A DNA stretch of 64,000 nucleotides from the NCBI GenBank assembly GCA_938040735.1, contig CALHYE010000002.1, forward strand, positions 1-64,000, read 5' to 3'. The DNA comes from an uncultured Bellilinea sp. GTDB taxonomy: Bacteria; Chloroflexota; Anaerolineae; Anaerolineales; Anaerolineaceae. Every line of letters begins with the position of its first letter. The first letter of the stretch is position 1. The notes under the pieces were generated by a model. It worked only from the letters and a program-made list of their open reading frames with translations, had not been told where the DNA came from and made no database searches. A program made the translations under genes and the position numbers. Shown here in pieces: positions 1 through 9,700 of this stretch.

Positions 1-145
1 CGTGGAAATGGTGATGCCGGGCGACAATGTGAACATGGAAGTGGAATTGATCGTGCCGGTGGCATTGGAACAGGGTTCGAAGTTCGCCATTCGCGAAGGC
101 GGTTTGACCGTCGGCGCGGGTGTGATTACCAAGATTTTGGATTAG
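1..145 (+). CDS. tuf: Elongation factor Tu, C-terminal fragment
   Basis: The last 47 codons of EF-Tu; the 5' part lies outside the window and the reading frame starts at base 2. EF-Tu is the GTPase that brings aminoacyl-tRNA to the ribosome. The visible part is the C-terminal beta-barrel domain, with the MVMPGDNV and FAIREGG(L/R)TVGAGV motifs typical of the family; the usual R is L here. It ends in TAG 10 bases before rpsJ, the common bacterial tuf-rpsJ order, so the two are probably co-transcribed. Confidence 0.97.
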   Translation, partial: VEMVMPGDNVNMEVELIVPVALEQGSKFAIREGGLTVGAGVITKILD

Positions 146-155
146 GTGGAGCAAG

Positions 156-464
156 ATGGCAAAGCAACGAATTCGTATTCGTCTGAAGGCGTACGACCAC
201 CGTGTTCTGGATCAATCGGCCAAGCGGATTGTTGAAACGGCCGAACGCAGCGGCGCGCAAGTTGTCGGCCCGGTTCCGCTACCTACCCGGATTGAGCGTT
301 TCACCGTTCGCCGTTCGACTTTCATTGATAAGGACTCGCACGAGCATTTTGAAGTGCGGACGCACAACCGCTTGATTGATGTCCTTGATCCGGACTCGAA
401 GACGATTGACATGCTAATGCGGCTCAATTTGCCGGCCGGCGTGGATATCGAGATCAAGATTTAG
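156..464 (+). CDS. rpsJ: 30S ribosomal protein S10
   Basis: Protein of 102 residues, the usual S10 length, with the family's conserved N-terminal [11 protein letters not shown] and central GPVPLPTR segments. S10 sits in the head of the small subunit and also acts as NusE in antitermination. It follows tuf closely. It is separated from rplC by 290 bases that hold a hairpin and a good promoter, so it may be transcribed with tuf rather than with the rest of the S10 block. Confidence 0.98.
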   Translation: MAKQRIRIRLKAYDHRVLDQSAKRIVETAERSGAQVVGPVPLPTRIERFTVRRSTFIDKDSHEHFEVRTHNRLIDVLDPDSKTIDMLMRLNLPAGVDIEIKI

Positions 465-481
465 ATTATTTGGGTGAAAAC

Positions 482-502
482 CGGGCAGGTTCTGCCTGCC
501 CG
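482..502 (+). terminator. Hairpin after rpsJ, possible weak terminator
   Basis: An 8-bp perfect GC-rich stem (482-489 with 495-502) with a 5-base loop, 17 bases after the rpsJ stop. On the + strand it is followed by an A-run, not a T-run, so it lacks the U-tract of an ordinary intrinsic terminator. It could be a pause, an mRNA 3' end stabiliser or an inefficient terminator. Confidence 0.35.
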
Positions 503-533
503 AAAAAATACCCAAAAAAAGCACGACCAACAC

Positions 534-562
534 TGGTCAATTTGAAAAAGTTGGATTATAAT
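534..562 (+). promoter_or_regulatory. Sigma-70-type promoter for rplC block
   Basis: A perfect TATAAT at 557-562 with a 4/6 match TGGTCA at 534-539, 17 bases apart. Transcription should start near 569, giving a leader of about 185 nt before rplC. The -35 overlaps a 5-bp inverted repeat (525-529 / 534-538). Confidence 0.6.
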
Positions 563-568
563 AGTGCG

Positions 569-754
569 GTTTTGGCGTAAAGGCTGAACACAGCCAACGC
601 TAACCAGGCCGGGTAAGAGTGTCTCTGTGGGCGCAGAACAAAATCCGAACTGACGCAGCAAGGCACTGACTGCCAGGGCAGAACGGGATGATGCAGCCAA
701 GCCCAGGCTGACAGTCCTGAAAAAACCTTTGAAAGATTAAGGAGAACAAAAGAG
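569..754 (+). promoter_or_regulatory. Structured 5' leader of rplC operon
   Basis: The predicted transcript begins with a two-tier hairpin: 572-578 pairs with 597-603, and 582-586 with 591-595 around an AACA loop. Further downstream are short GC-rich inverted repeats and then the rplC Shine-Dalgarno AAGGAG near 740. Long leaders before r-protein genes often carry autogenous control sites (L4 in the enterobacterial S10 operon), but I recognise no known motif here. Confidence 0.35.
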
Positions 755-1390
755 ATGTTTAAAGGGCTGATCGGGAAGAAAATCGGCATGACCCAGATTT
801 TCGATGATGCAGGTGTGGCGGTTCCCGTCACAATTATCGAAGCTGGGCCATGCTACGTTACCCAAATAAGACGGCCTGAACATGACGGCTATGCTGCTGT
901 CCAATTGGGTTTTGGGGAAGTTAAGCCGAAGCGTTTAACCGGCGGTGAGCTGGGACATTTGAAGCGCTCCGGCCTTAATTTGCCTCCGCTGCGTTTTCTG
1001 CGCGAGTTTCGCGCCAAAAACCCCGATGTGAAAGAAGGGGAAACGGTAACCGTCGAGGCGTTCACGGTGGGTGAGCGTGTGGACGTGGTTGGTACCAGCA
1101 AGGGAAAAGGCTTCCAGGGCGGTGTCAAGCGTTACGGATTCCGCGGCGGTCCAAAGACCCACGGTCAATCGGATCGTCACCGCGCGCCTGGTTCCCGCAG
1201 TTCCGGAACGACCCCCGGACGTGTCTTCAAGGGTTCGCGTGGGCCGGGTCATATGGGCAATGAACGTGTGACCGCGCAGCACTTGAAGGTGGTTCTGGTG
1301 GATGCCGAGCGTAACTTGATCGGCGTGTGTGGAGCGGTTCCGGGCCCGCGCGGCGGTTTGGTGATCATAAAAGAGGCGCGCAAGCAGTAA
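755..1390 (+). CDS. rplC: 50S ribosomal protein L3
   Basis: Protein of 211 residues, normal for L3, starting [16 protein letters not shown], the classic family N-terminus. The central loop with [22 protein letters not shown] reaches the peptidyl-transferase centre in known ribosomes. L3 is one of the two proteins that start 50S assembly. AAGGAG lies upstream of the ATG. First gene after the internal promoter and followed by rplD. Confidence 0.98.
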   Translation: MFKGLIGKKIGMTQIFDDAGVAVPVTIIEAGPCYVTQIRRPEHDGYAAVQLGFGEVKPKRLTGGELGHLKRSGLNLPPLRFLREFRAKNPDVKEGETVTVEAFTVGERVDVVGTSKGKGFQGGVKRYGFRGGPKTHGQSDRHRAPGSRSSGTTPGRVFKGSRGPGHMGNERVTAQHLKVVLVDAERNLIGVCGAVPGPRGGLVIIKEARKQ

Positions 1391-1432
1391 GATGCATCGC
1401 GACTTTACCTGGACTGACGGAGCGAAGGAACT

Positions 1433-2059
1433 ATGTTAGTAGATGTGTTCAACATGGAGGGTCAAAAGGTCAAACAGGTGGAATTGCCTGAGGCGATCTT
1501 TGCTGCCCCAATTAATCTGGATTTGATGCATCAGGCGTATGTACGCCAGATGGCGAATGCGCGCCTGGGAACCCATGATACCAAAACTCGTAATGAAGTA
1601 GCTGGCGGTGGCCGCAAACCGTGGCGCCAAAAGGGTACTGGACGGGCGCGGCAGGGTTCCATACGGGCGGCGCAATGGAAAGGCGGCGGCCGGATTCACA
1701 CTCCCCATCCGCACGCTTACACGCTTTCGATGCCAAAAAAAATGCGCCGGGCAGCCTTGCGTTCAGCGCTTTCGGTAAAAGCCTCCGAATCTTCCATCGT
1801 TGTGGTGGATGAACTGGCTGTGGCCGAGCCGAAAACCCGTCTGATGGCAAAGGCGTTGAATACGCTGGTGGGTGAAGCCAGTACTCTGGTGCTGATCCCG
1901 CAGAAGGACTCATACGAAAATGTGATTCTTTCGACAGCGAATCTTCCGGAAACCAAAATTTTACTGGCGTCATATCTCAACATCCGCGACCTGTTCAAGT
2001 TTGATAAGGTGGTCATGCCGCTGGCAGCGCTGGATGTGATCAAGAGCTATTTGGGATAG
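1433..2059 (+). CDS. rplD: 50S ribosomal protein L4
   Basis: Protein of 208 residues with the L4 signatures [19 protein letters not shown] (the extended loop lining the exit tunnel) and the C-terminal Rossmann-like globular part ending DVIKSYLG. In Escherichia coli L4 represses its own operon; the long leader upstream of rplC is a candidate target here. Lies between rplC and rplW in the conserved order. Confidence 0.98.
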   Translation: MLVDVFNMEGQKVKQVELPEAIFAAPINLDLMHQAYVRQMANARLGTHDTKTRNEVAGGGRKPWRQKGTGRARQGSIRAAQWKGGGRIHTPHPHAYTLSMPKKMRRAALRSALSVKASESSIVVVDELAVAEPKTRLMAKALNTLVGEASTLVLIPQKDSYENVILSTANLPETKILLASYLNIRDLFKFDKVVMPLAALDVIKSYLG

Positions 2060-2072
2060 GTAGGAGGTTCAA

Positions 2073-2375
2073 ATGACGACGATTTATGAAGTACTCCGCC
2101 GCCCGTTGGTAACCGAAAAGACCAATTATCAGGTTAACCGCTTACACCAGTATGTGTTTGAAGTGGCCGAAAATGCCACCAAGAGCATGGTGAAAGATGC
2201 GGTCGAGCAAATTTTTGACGTGAAGGTGTTGCGGGTCAATATCATTAACGTGCCCGCCAAGCGCACCCGCCGGGCGCGCAGCCGACGCGTTGTGGTGCGT
2301 AACCCGGCTTATAAAAAAGCCGTTGTCACCCTGGCGCCCGAAGACAGAATTCCGATCTTTGAAGGGGTTGAATAA
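2073..2375 (+). CDS. rplW: 50S ribosomal protein L23
   Basis: Protein of 100 residues starting [17 protein letters not shown], the standard L23 opening, with the basic loop RTRRARSRR reaching into rRNA. L23 sits at the tunnel exit and docks trigger factor and SRP. AGGAGG precedes the ATG. Its stop codon overlaps the rplB start (TAATG), suggesting translational coupling. Confidence 0.97.
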   Translation: MTTIYEVLRRPLVTEKTNYQVNRLHQYVFEVAENATKSMVKDAVEQIFDVKVLRVNIINVPAKRTRRARSRRVVVRNPAYKKAVVTLAPEDRIPIFEGVE

Positions 2376-3211
2376 TGGCGATTAAGATTTACAAACCGGT
2401 AACTCCCGGTCTGCGTGGCATGACCGGCTATACCTTTGAAGAGATCACCAAAACCGTCCCAGAGCGTTCGTTGCTGATTGTTCGCAAAAAGCATGCTGGA
2501 CGCAACAATCAGGGGCGGGTGACGGTGCGTCATCAAGGCGGCGGTAACCGCCGTTACATCCGTCTGGTGGACTTCAAACGGAATAAATTGAATGTGCCTG
2601 CCAAGGTGGCAGCCATTGAATATGATCCCAATCGAACCGCGCGCCTTGCCCTGCTGGTTTATTCAGATGGCGAAAAACGTTACATTCTATCGCCGGTTGG
2701 GCTAAAAGTTGGCGATACGGTTATGGCCGGACCGGGTGTGGATATCCGCCCCGGCAACAGCCTGCCCATCTCCAATATCCCTGTTGGAACCATGATTCAC
2801 AACATTGAACTCTATCCGGGGCGGGGTGGTCAGTTGGTGCGTTCGGCAGGAACCGCTGCCCAATTACTGGCAAAAGAAGGCGATTTTGCCCAGATCCGTC
2901 TGCCTTCGGGAGAGGTGCGGCTGGTGCGCCAAGTGTGTTATGCGACGATTGGACAGGTTGGCAATCTTGATCATGGCAATATCAAACTGGGTAAAGCCGG
3001 ACGCAAACGCCACCTGGGTATCCGCCCGACCGTGCGCGGAACGGCCATGTCGCCGCGTGACCATCCGCATGGTGGCGGTGAAGGTCGTCAACCGGTGGGT
3101 ATGCCCGGCCCGAAGAGTCCGTGGGGTAAACCCACTCGTGGTTACAAAACCCGCCGCAACAAGACAACGGATAAATACATTGTTCGCCGCCGCAGTGCAG
3201 CCAAACGCTAA
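2375..3211 (+). CDS. rplB: 50S ribosomal protein L2
   Basis: Protein of 278 residues with the hallmark L2 motifs: [16 protein letters not shown] near the N-terminus and [18 protein letters not shown] with the conserved histidine in the C-terminal loop at the peptidyl-transferase centre. L2 links the subunits and is needed for peptide bond formation. The ATG overlaps the rplW stop. Confidence 0.99.
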   Translation: MAIKIYKPVTPGLRGMTGYTFEEITKTVPERSLLIVRKKHAGRNNQGRVTVRHQGGGNRRYIRLVDFKRNKLNVPAKVAAIEYDPNRTARLALLVYSDGEKRYILSPVGLKVGDTVMAGPGVDIRPGNSLPISNIPVGTMIHNIELYPGRGGQLVRSAGTAAQLLAKEGDFAQIRLPSGEVRLVRQVCYATIGQVGNLDHGNIKLGKAGRKRHLGIRPTVRGTAMSPRDHPHGGGEGRQPVGMPGPKSPWGKPTRGYKTRRNKTTDKYIVRRRSAAKR

Positions 3212-3258
3212 GCGGTGTGGTTTGAAGGATTGGTAACACCGAGAAAGAGGGACGAGAT

Positions 3259-3534
3259 ATGTCACGTTCATTGAAAAAGGGCCCGTTTGTAGCCCCGAAA
3301 CTGTTGAAGAAAATTGAAATGATGAATGCCCGCGGCGAAAAGAAGGTCATTCGCACGTGGAGTCGGGCAAGCGTCATCTTTCCCCAAATGGTGGGACACA
3401 CCATTGCCGTCCACGATGGCCGCCGGCATGTGCCGATTTACATTACCGAAAATATGGTGGGCCACCGGCTAGGTGAGTTTGCCCCTACCCGCCATTTTCG
3501 CGGGCATGTGGCGGAAAAATCCTCAAAGAGGTAA
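3259..3534 (+). CDS. rpsS: 30S ribosomal protein S19
   Basis: Protein of 91 residues starting [11 protein letters not shown], the invariant S19 opening, with the [20 protein letters not shown] and [12 protein letters not shown] motifs. S19 forms the head of the 30S near the A and P sites with S13. It follows rplB and runs 6 bases ahead of rplV. Confidence 0.98.
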   Translation: MSRSLKKGPFVAPKLLKKIEMMNARGEKKVIRTWSRASVIFPQMVGHTIAVHDGRRHVPIYITENMVGHRLGEFAPTRHFRGHVAEKSSKR

Positions 3535-3540
3535 GTCGCA

Positions 3541-3882
3541 ATGGCAAACGATATTCGAGCCAAGTTGAGTTTTTGTCCGGTATCTGCCCAGAAGGTGCGC
3601 CTGGTGATTGACCTGGTGCGCGGGCGCCCGGCAGTGGAGGCGTTGGATACGCTCAAGTTCGTCAACAAAGGCGCGGCTGCACCCATCCGCAAACTGCTGG
3701 CTTCAGCAGTTGCCAACGCCGAAGAGAACTTTGGGATTGACCGCAATAATCTGTTTGTTTACCAGATTGTGGCGGATGAGGCTCCAACCCGCAAGTGGCG
3801 TCGGTTTGGTGCGCGCGGTCGGTTCAAGCCGATTCTCAAACGCGCTTCGCATGTGACCGTGGTTTTACGGGAGCGTGAATAA
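3541..3882 (+). CDS. rplV: 50S ribosomal protein L22
   Basis: Protein of 113 residues, the usual bacterial length, with the long beta-hairpin that lines the exit tunnel (DEAPTRKWRRFGARGRFKP in the C-terminal third) and the conserved SAQKVRLVIDLVRG in the N-terminal part. It sits in the standard rpsS-rplV-rpsC order. Confidence 0.98.
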   Translation: MANDIRAKLSFCPVSAQKVRLVIDLVRGRPAVEALDTLKFVNKGAAAPIRKLLASAVANAEENFGIDRNNLFVYQIVADEAPTRKWRRFGARGRFKPILKRASHVTVVLRERE

Positions 3883-3946
3883 GGTGATTTTCGTCCGGAG
3901 TGCCTGAACCCAAAGGGCAGCCGGCAAGGAGAAACCAGGAGAAATT

Positions 3947-4624
3947 ATGGGTCGAAAAGTTCATCCAATTGGATTTCGTCTGGGCGTCCACCAACCGTGG
4001 GAAGGTCGCTGGTACGCTGATGGCAGTGAATACACCGAACAACTGCATCAGGACTTTGAAATTCGCAAAATGATCTTTGCGGATGCAGAACGCGCAGCCA
4101 TCTCGAAGGTCGAAATTGAGCGTTTTCCCGGCAAGGTCAAGGTGATTGTTCATACGGCCAAACCCGGTATCCTGATTGGGCGTAAGGGTGAAACCGTCAA
4201 GAAAATCCGCCAAGATTTGGAAGCCCTGACCAAGAAAAAGATTGATCTGGAAATCAAAGAGATCAAACTTCCTGATTGCGATGCCTATCTGGTTGCGCAG
4301 AACATTGCCAGCCAAATTGAACGGCGCGTAGCCTACCGCCGGGCGATGAAACGCGCCTTGCAGCAGGCCATCCGCCAGGGCGCTCAGGGAATCAAAATTG
4401 AAGTGGCTGGTCGTCTGAGCGGCGCTGAAATGGCGCGCAGTGTCTGGCTGCGTGAAGGACGAGTACCCCTGCAAACCATTCGGGCGGACATTGACTTTGC
4501 TCGAGCGGAAGCGCTGACCACTTACGGACAGATTGGTGTCAAGGTTTGGATTTATAAGGGTGAAGTCCTGTCTCGCGAAGAAGAAAAAGCAGAAGTCACC
4601 GAAGGTGTCTATATTAGCGAGTAA
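3947..4624 (+). CDS. rpsC: 30S ribosomal protein S3
   Basis: Protein of 225 residues starting [13 protein letters not shown]. It carries the KH domain with [10 protein letters not shown] near residues 78-87 and the C-terminal [21 protein letters not shown] signature of S3. S3 forms part of the mRNA entry tunnel and its helicase activity. An AGGAG ribosome site precedes the ATG. Confidence 0.98.
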   Translation: MGRKVHPIGFRLGVHQPWEGRWYADGSEYTEQLHQDFEIRKMIFADAERAAISKVEIERFPGKVKVIVHTAKPGILIGRKGETVKKIRQDLEALTKKKIDLEIKEIKLPDCDAYLVAQNIASQIERRVAYRRAMKRALQQAIRQGAQGIKIEVAGRLSGAEMARSVWLREGRVPLQTIRADIDFARAEALTTYGQIGVKVWIYKGEVLSREEEKAEVTEGVYISE

Positions 4625-4671
4625 TCCTGCGCTGGGTGATTCCCAGACGGAATGAAGAGAGGTAAGCAATT

Positions 4672-5103
4672 ATGTTGATGCCAAAACGTGTCAAATGGCG
4701 CAAGCAGCAACGCGGACGCATGAGGGGAAAAGCCCTGCGCGGAGCGGAATTGATCTACGGCGAGTTCGGTCTGCAAGCACTCGAACCCGGTTGGGTTACC
4801 GCTCGACAAATTGAGGCTGCCCGTCGCGCTCTGGTGCGCTCGATGCGCCGCCGAGGAAAAGTGTGGATTCGCATCTTTCCCGATAAACCCTATACCCAAA
4901 AACCCCCGGAAACACGCATGGGTAAAGGTAAGGGCAACGTGGAATACTGGGTGGCGGTTGTCCGCCCGGGAAGAATCATGTTCGAGCTGGGTGGTCTGCC
5001 CGCTGAGGTAGCGGTGCAAGCTTTGCGGCAGGCTTCTTACAAGTTTGCGATCAAGACGAAAGTTGTGGCTCGTCATGAATCGGCAACAGGAGAAGTAGGA
5101 TGA
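4672..5103 (+). CDS. rplP: 50S ribosomal protein L16
   Basis: Protein of 143 residues starting [19 protein letters not shown], the classic L16 start, followed by [21 protein letters not shown] and [17 protein letters not shown]16 helps to position A-site tRNA. Its last codons overlap the rpmC start by 4 bases (ATGA type), the usual coupling of these two genes. Confidence 0.98.
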   Translation: MLMPKRVKWRKQQRGRMRGKALRGAELIYGEFGLQALEPGWVTARQIEAARRALVRSMRRRGKVWIRIFPDKPYTQKPPETRMGKGKGNVEYWVAVVRPGRIMFELGGLPAEVAVQALRQASYKFAIKTKVVARHESATGEVG

Positions 5104-5312
5104 AAACCGAGCAGATTCGACTGATGTCAACGGAAGAGTTGAAAGCCAAACTGGCTGATGCCCGCCAGGAGCTGATGAATTTGCGCTTTCAAATTGTCAC
5201 CGGTCAGCTTACCGATACCAGCCGGCTCAAGCAAACCCGCCGCCTGATTGCGCGCTACATGACCATTCTGCGCGAGCGGGAACTTTCTCAACAGCGGGAA
5301 GGTGAAAAATGA
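5100..5312 (+). CDS. rpmC: 50S ribosomal protein L29
   Basis: Protein of 70 residues, two antiparallel helices, with the L29 pattern [29 protein letters not shown]. It sits at the tunnel exit beside L23. Overlaps rplP by 4 bases upstream and rpsQ by 4 bases downstream. Confidence 0.97.
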   Translation: MKTEQIRLMSTEELKAKLADARQELMNLRFQIVTGQLTDTSRLKQTRRLIARYMTILRERELSQQREGEK

Positions 5313-5590
5313 ACACACGGAGACGTTTAACCGGTGTTGTCACCAGTAATAAAATGCAGAAAACTGTGGTCGTCAAGGTGACCCGAACCTACCAGCACCC
5401 GCTTTATAAAAAAGTGGTGCACGCTTCGATGAAGGTGAAGGCTCACGATGAACTGGGCTGTGAAATTGGCGATGAAGTGCTGGTAGTGGAAAGCAGACCC
5501 ATCTCGCGGGATAAACGCTGGGTGGTTCAATCCATCCTCAAACGCCAGGGGCAGCCCATGCAGGAATTGCCCGCGGAGGAAGGAGCGTAA
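5309..5590 (+). CDS. rpsQ: 30S ribosomal protein S17
   Basis: Protein of 93 residues with the OB-fold S17 sequence: RRLTGVVTSNKMQKTVVVKV at the start and HPLYKKVVHASMKVKAHDE in the middle. S17 binds the 5' domain of 16S rRNA early in assembly. The C-terminal tail after KRQGQP is acidic. The start overlaps rpmC (ATGA). Confidence 0.97.
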   Translation: MNTRRRLTGVVTSNKMQKTVVVKVTRTYQHPLYKKVVHASMKVKAHDELGCEIGDEVLVVESRPISRDKRWVVQSILKRQGQPMQELPAEEGA

Positions 5591-5593
5591 GGG

Positions 5594-5965
5594 ATGATTC
5601 AGCACGAAACCCGACTTAAAGTTGCCGATAACACGGGAGCTCGCGAGCTACTGGTCATCCATGTGATGGGTGGCTCAACCCGGCGCTATGGGCGTGTGGG
5701 TGACATTGTGGTTGCTACGGTGAAGTCCGCCTCACCACAGGGTTCAGTCAAAAAGAGTGACATCGTCAAAGCGGTAATTGTGCGCTGCGCGAAAGAATGG
5801 CGGCGTGAAGATGGTTCGACCATCCGCTTTGATGATAACGCGGCTGTCATTCTGGATAACGACGGTCAGAACCCGAAAGGCACCCGTATTTTTGGCCCTG
5901 TGGCTCGTGAATTGCGTGAAAAAGGCTTTATGAAGATCGTTTCGCTTGCGCCGGAAGTGATCTAA
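5594..5965 (+). CDS. rplN: 50S ribosomal protein L14
   Basis: Protein of 123 residues starting [18 protein letters not shown], with [20 protein letters not shown] and the C-terminal [20 protein letters not shown] of L14. It contacts 16S rRNA in an intersubunit bridge. The GGAGG of the upstream rpsQ 3' end serves as its ribosome site. Confidence 0.98.
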   Translation: MIQHETRLKVADNTGARELLVIHVMGGSTRRYGRVGDIVVATVKSASPQGSVKKSDIVKAVIVRCAKEWRREDGSTIRFDDNAAVILDNDGQNPKGTRIFGPVARELREKGFMKIVSLAPEVI

Positions 5966-5988
5966 TGCAAGGAAACAGGAGCGAAGCC

Positions 5989-6324
5989 ATGAAGATGAAG
6001 ATTCGTAAAGGGGATACGGTCGAAGTAATTACCGGCCGCCTCGAAGACAGAGGAAAACGCGGCGAGATCATTCGGGTATTGCCCAAAGAAAACCGGGTGG
6101 TGGTGCAGGGCGTCAATCTGCGCACCAAACATCAGCGTCAGGTGCAGGCTCAGGGACGCAATATTTCACCCGGCAAAATCCGCTTTGAGGCGCCAATTGA
6201 TCTTTCCAACGTCATGCTGGTTTGCCCGAAGTGCGGCAAAGCCACGCGGGTGGGAATTTCCCGCGGCGAAGATGGCAAAGCATTGCGGGTTTGCAAAAAA
6301 TGCGACGCCGCCATAGACGAATAA
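5989..6324 (+). CDS. rplX: 50S ribosomal protein L24
   Basis: KOW-domain protein: [20 protein letters not shown] at the N-terminus, then [11 protein letters not shown] choose the ATG at 5989 (111 residues) because AGGAGC lies 7 bases before it; an in-frame ATG at 5965 overlapping the rplN stop would add 8 residues. The C-terminal half has two CxxC pairs (CPKC and CKKC), a zinc-ribbon-like form seen in many bacterial L24 proteins. L24 starts 50S assembly. Confidence 0.95.
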   Translation: MKMKIRKGDTVEVITGRLEDRGKRGEIIRVLPKENRVVVQGVNLRTKHQRQVQAQGRNISPGKIRFEAPIDLSNVMLVCPKCGKATRVGISRGEDGKALRVCKKCDAAIDE

Positions 6325-6343
6325 GCCATCGGGGAGCGAGTCA

Positions 6344-6886
6344 ATGAACATATTGAAGGAAAAATACCAAAAGGAAGTGGTACCGACATTGATGAAGGAA
6401 TTGGGGCTTCACAATGTCATGCAGGTGCCCCGCATTACCAAAGTGGTCGTCAACATCGGTCTGGGCGAAGCGCTGGATAATCCTAAAGCGTTGGAGGCTG
6501 CCAGCGGTGACTTGGCGAAAATTACCGGTCAGAAGCCGGTTATTACCAAGGCTCGCAAGAGTATCGCGGCTTTCAAACTGCGTGAAGGGCGCGCCATCGG
6601 AACGATGGTAACTTTGCGCGGGGAACGGATGTGGTCATTCCTCGACCGTTTGATGAATATTGTGCTTCCCCGAGTGCGTGATTTTCGCGGAGTCTCGGCT
6701 GAGGCCTTCGATGGACGCGGAAACTACACGCTGGGTTTACGGGAACAGATCATCTTCCCGGAAATCGAGTACGACAAGGTAGATAAAGTGCGCGGAATGG
6801 AAATTACCATCGTAACCACAGCGCCGACCGATGATCAGGCTGTTAAATTGCTGCAATTGCTTGGGATGCCTTTCAGGAAGGATTAG
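6344..6886 (+). CDS. rplE: 50S ribosomal protein L5
   Basis: Protein of 180 residues, typical of L5, with [18 protein letters not shown], the [22 protein letters not shown] stretch and [17 protein letters not shown]5 binds 5S rRNA and the P-site tRNA elbow. Followed almost at once by the rpsN start. Confidence 0.98.
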   Translation: MNILKEKYQKEVVPTLMKELGLHNVMQVPRITKVVVNIGLGEALDNPKALEAASGDLAKITGQKPVITKARKSIAAFKLREGRAIGTMVTLRGERMWSFLDRLMNIVLPRVRDFRGVSAEAFDGRGNYTLGLREQIIFPEIEYDKVDKVRGMEITIVTTAPTDDQAVKLLQLLGMPFRKD

Positions 6887-6887
6887 T

Positions 6888-7070
6888 ATGGCAAAGAAAT
6901 GTATGACTTATCGTGAACAACGTCGCAAGTACGCCGTTCAGGTGCGTAATCGTTGCAAACGTTGTGGACGCCCGCGAGGTTACCTGCGTCGTTTTGGGCT
7001 GTGCCGAATTTGCTTCCGGGAGCTCGCTCTTGAAGGGAAGATCCCCGGCGTAACCAAGTCATCCTGGTAG
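6888..7070 (+). CDS. rpsZ: 30S ribosomal protein S14, zinc form
   Basis: Protein of 60 residues starting [15 protein letters not shown]. It is the short zinc-binding form of S14, with CKRC and CRIC pairs around [13 protein letters not shown]14 lies in the 30S head. The start is the ATG two bases after the rplE stop; the same frame extends upstream only inside rplE. Confidence 0.97.
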   Translation: MAKKCMTYREQRRKYAVQVRNRCKRCGRPRGYLRRFGLCRICFRELALEGKIPGVTKSSW

Positions 7071-7089
7071 TTCCAGGCCGGAGGTAGGC

Positions 7090-7503
7090 ATGAGTGTGAA
7101 TGATCCAATTGCTGATATGTTAACCCGCATGCGCAACGCCATCATGAATGGTCAGGTGGTAGTTGCTATGCCAAGCACTAAACTCAAAGCAGAAATTGCC
7201 CGGGTTTTGAAAGAAGAGGGTTTCATCGAATCCTACGAAGTCGTGAACGGTGAAAAACCCCACGAACAGACCCTGCGCATTCGCTTGAAGTACGTGGGCG
7301 AACGCCGCCAGCGGCGCCCGGTGATTACCGGACTGGAGCGGGTCAGCCGCCCAGGCCGACGCATCTACACCCGCAAACAGGACATTCCCTGGGTGCTTTC
7401 TGGTTTAGGTGTTGCGATTCTTTCCACGCCCAAGGGTGTGATGACCGGACAGCGCGCGCGTCAACTGAATGTTGGCGGCGAGATCCTGTGCAAGGTCTGG
7501 TAG
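7090..7503 (+). CDS. rpsH: 30S ribosomal protein S8
   Basis: Protein of 137 residues starting with [13 protein letters not shown] and ending with [20 protein letters not shown], both diagnostic of S8. S8 binds the central domain of 16S rRNA and, in E. coli, represses the spc operon through the rplE region. A CGGAGG ribosome site lies before the ATG. Confidence 0.98.
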   Translation: MSVNDPIADMLTRMRNAIMNGQVVVAMPSTKLKAEIARVLKEEGFIESYEVVNGEKPHEQTLRIRLKYVGERRQRRPVITGLERVSRPGRRIYTRKQDIPWVLSGLGVAILSTPKGVMTGQRARQLNVGGEILCKVW

Positions 7504-7532
7504 GCCGGAAAGCGTAAAGGAGGTATTTAGAC

Positions 7533-8081
7533 GTGTCTCGTATAGGTCGCTTACCGGTGGTCGTTCCTGCAAACGTTCAGGTGACGGTAGAGGGTTCCTC
7601 GGTGTATATCAAAGGTCCAAAGGGCGAACTGCAGCGCCAGTTTTCGCCGGCGATCTCGATTATGTTCGAGAATGGACAAATTGCCGTTAGCCGTTCTTCT
7701 GAAGAACCGCAAGTTCGCGCGCTGCATGGAATGACCCGCGCATTAATCCAGAATATGGTAACCGGTGTCAGCGAAGGTTTCACTAAAGTACTGGAAATTG
7801 ATGGCGTGGGTTACCGCGCCGAGATGGACGGACAAAACCTGAAGCTGTTTGTGGGATATTCCCACCCGGTGATTGTTGAACCCCCGGCGGGTATCTCTTT
7901 TGATGTGGATACCAAAACCCGTCAGATCAAGGTGATGGGATACAACCGGGAGTTGGTTGGGCAGGTTGCTGCCGATATCCGTAAAATTCGACCACCCGAA
8001 CCCTATCATGGGAAAGGGATTCACTATCTTGGTGAAAAAATCCGCCGAAAAGCCGGCAAAGCCGGTAAAGGCAAGAAATAG
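7533..8081 (+). CDS. rplF: 50S ribosomal protein L6
   Basis: Protein of 182 residues, starting at GTG (7533) with AAAGGAGG upstream. It has the SRIGRLPV N-terminus, VGYRAEMDGQNLKLFVGYSHPV in the middle and the C-terminal IRPPEPYHGKGIHYLGEKIRRK of L6. It lies near the factor-binding site of the 50S. Confidence 0.97.
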   Translation: MSRIGRLPVVVPANVQVTVEGSSVYIKGPKGELQRQFSPAISIMFENGQIAVSRSSEEPQVRALHGMTRALIQNMVTGVSEGFTKVLEIDGVGYRAEMDGQNLKLFVGYSHPVIVEPPAGISFDVDTKTRQIKVMGYNRELVGQVAADIRKIRPPEPYHGKGIHYLGEKIRRKAGKAGKGKK

Positions 8082-8091
8082 GTGAGTGCTC

Positions 8092-8457
8092 ATGGCTAAA
8101 TTAAGTCGTTCTGAAGCGAGAATTCGCCGCCATCGCCGCGTGCGCAAGCATGTAAGCGGCACGCCGGATCGTCCGCGTCTGGCAGTTTTCCGCAGCCTGG
8201 CCGAAACCTACGCACAGGTGATTGATGATGAAGCCGGGCACACGCTGGCAGCCGCCTCCACAATTGATCACGAATTACGTGGCAAGGTGGATGGAAAAAC
8301 CAAAACCGAACAAGCCCGTTTAGTGGGTGAACTGGTTGCCAAGCGCGCCAAAGAAAAAGGCATCACCCGTGTGGTGTTCGACCGGGGCGGTTTCCGCTAC
8401 ATCGGCCGCGTAAAGGCGCTGGCTGAAGCCGCGCGTGAGTCTGGCCTGGAGTTCTAG
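8092..8457 (+). CDS. rplR: 50S ribosomal protein L18
   Basis: Protein of 121 residues ending in the L18 signature [26 protein letters not shown]. It binds 5S rRNA. I place the start at the ATG at 8092 with AGGTGAG upstream; a GTG two codons earlier is in frame but too close to that ribosome site. Confidence 0.97.
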   Translation: MAKLSRSEARIRRHRRVRKHVSGTPDRPRLAVFRSLAETYAQVIDDEAGHTLAAASTIDHELRGKVDGKTKTEQARLVGELVAKRAKEKGITRVVFDRGGFRYIGRVKALAEAARESGLEF

Positions 8458-8489
8458 GCTGAACAGGAAGCAATGAAAGAGGCCTGACT

Positions 8490-9020
8490 ATGGAGATGAT
8501 GGATTATACAACTTACGAACAGCAATACGATGAGCGTGTGATTGAAATTGCCCGCGTGGCAAAGGTTGTCAAGGGCGGCCGCCGTTTCCAATTCCGGGTG
8601 ACGGTAGTTGCCGGTGATAATCATGGGAATGTCGGTTTGGGTGTCGGTAAAGCCAATGCCGTCCCGGATGCCATGCGCAAAGCCACCGAGCGCGCTCATA
8701 AGAGTATGCGACCGGTGCCGATGGTCGGCACGACCATCCCGCATGAGGTTGTGGGTAAAACATCCGGCGCCAAAGTGCTGCTAAAACCGGCCTCGGCTGG
8801 AACCGGCGTGATTGCGGCGGGTGGTGTGCGTGCGGTGTTGGAAGCAGCCGGCATTCGCGACATTCTGACCAAATCAATGGGCAGCGCAAATGTTTTGAAT
8901 GTGGTTAAGGCCACTTTCGATGCGCTGAGCCAGCTGAAATCGCCCGAAGAGGAAGCAGCAAAACGCGGCAAGCCCGCCAAAGAATTGTTGCCCTTCTGGG
9001 AACGGAGGAAGAATGGCTGA
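8490..9020 (+). CDS. rpsE: 30S ribosomal protein S5
   Basis: Protein of 176 residues. It has the double-stranded RNA-binding part with [19 protein letters not shown], followed by [17 protein letters not shown] and [19 protein letters not shown], which are S5 hallmarks. S5 is important for decoding accuracy. Its last 8 bases overlap rpmD. Confidence 0.98.
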   Translation: MEMMDYTTYEQQYDERVIEIARVAKVVKGGRRFQFRVTVVAGDNHGNVGLGVGKANAVPDAMRKATERAHKSMRPVPMVGTTIPHEVVGKTSGAKVLLKPASAGTGVIAAGGVRAVLEAAGIRDILTKSMGSANVLNVVKATFDALSQLKSPEEEAAKRGKPAKELLPFWERRKNG

Positions 9021-9222
9021 GAAGAAGCAATCTCCCAAGATGCTGCGCATCACATGGGTGAAAAGCGCAATCGGTTATTCGGAGCAGCATAAAGCGACCA
9101 TTCGCGCGCTGGGTCTGCGCCGTCTCAACCAGACGGTGATCCATGAGGATACGCCGACCCTGCGGGGAATGCTGCGAAAAGTCAATCATCTTGTCAAAAT
9201 TGAAGAGCAGGTAGAGCAATGA
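9013..9222 (+). CDS. rpmD: 50S ribosomal protein L30
   Basis: Protein of 69 residues with the L30 pattern [27 protein letters not shown] split over the first half, and [15 protein letters not shown] near the end. The start ATG overlaps the end of rpsE by 8 bases, with GGAGGAAG upstream inside rpsE as the ribosome site. Confidence 0.96.
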   Translation: MAEKKQSPKMLRITWVKSAIGYSEQHKATIRALGLRRLNQTVIHEDTPTLRGMLRKVNHLVKIEEQVEQ

Positions 9223-9674
9223 AATTGAATGATCTGAAGCCAAACGAAGGCGCCAGAAAAGACCGCAAACGCGTTGGGCGGGGTATTTCCGCCGGTAAAG
9301 GTAAAACCAGCGGCCGCGGTACGAAAGGCCAGGGCTCTCGCTCCGGTGAGGGCGGCCACCTGTATCGTCAGGGCGGTAACCTGCCGTTCTACCGCCGGCT
9401 GCCGTTCATGCGCGGTGAGGGCTTTACCCCTCCGGTGCAGGTTGAATACAATGAGGTCAACTTGGCTCAACTGGCTGCAAAGTTTGAAGCCAACATGGAA
9501 GTCAACCCACAGACGCTGGCTGAAAAGAATTTGCTTCATAAACCCAACAACCCGGTTGTCATCCTTGGCAATGGAGAGCTGGATATCCCGCTCAAAGTGC
9601 GGGTGCAGCGGGTAAGCAAAGGGGCAAAATCTAAAATCGAAGCGGCTGGCGGTTCGGTGGAAATCATCGCCTGA
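9219..9674 (+). CDS. rplO: 50S ribosomal protein L15
   Basis: Protein of 151 residues with the glycine- and arginine-rich L15 N-terminus ([20 protein letters not shown]) and a C-terminal ASGGSVE-like end ([10 protein letters not shown]). Assembly protein of the 50S. Overlaps rpmD by 4 bases and precedes secY, the usual spc order. Confidence 0.98.
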   Translation: MKLNDLKPNEGARKDRKRVGRGISAGKGKTSGRGTKGQGSRSGEGGHLYRQGGNLPFYRRLPFMRGEGFTPPVQVEYNEVNLAQLAAKFEANMEVNPQTLAEKNLLHKPNNPVVILGNGELDIPLKVRVQRVSKGAKSKIEAAGGSVEIIA

Positions 9675-9700
9675 AAGGCTTTACTTAAGGAGACCAACGC

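Noticed and set aside
482-502. Standard intrinsic terminator after rpsJ
   Set aside because: The stem is good but no U-tract follows; kept only as a weak hairpin feature.
525-538. Inverted repeat GACCA-ACAC-TGGTC as an operator
   Set aside because: Only 5 bp per arm and partly formed by the -35 itself; could be chance.
3836-4669. Long open frame opposite rpsC (277 codons, minus strand)
   Set aside because: Antisense to a well-conserved ribosomal gene; composition reflects the complement of rpsC.
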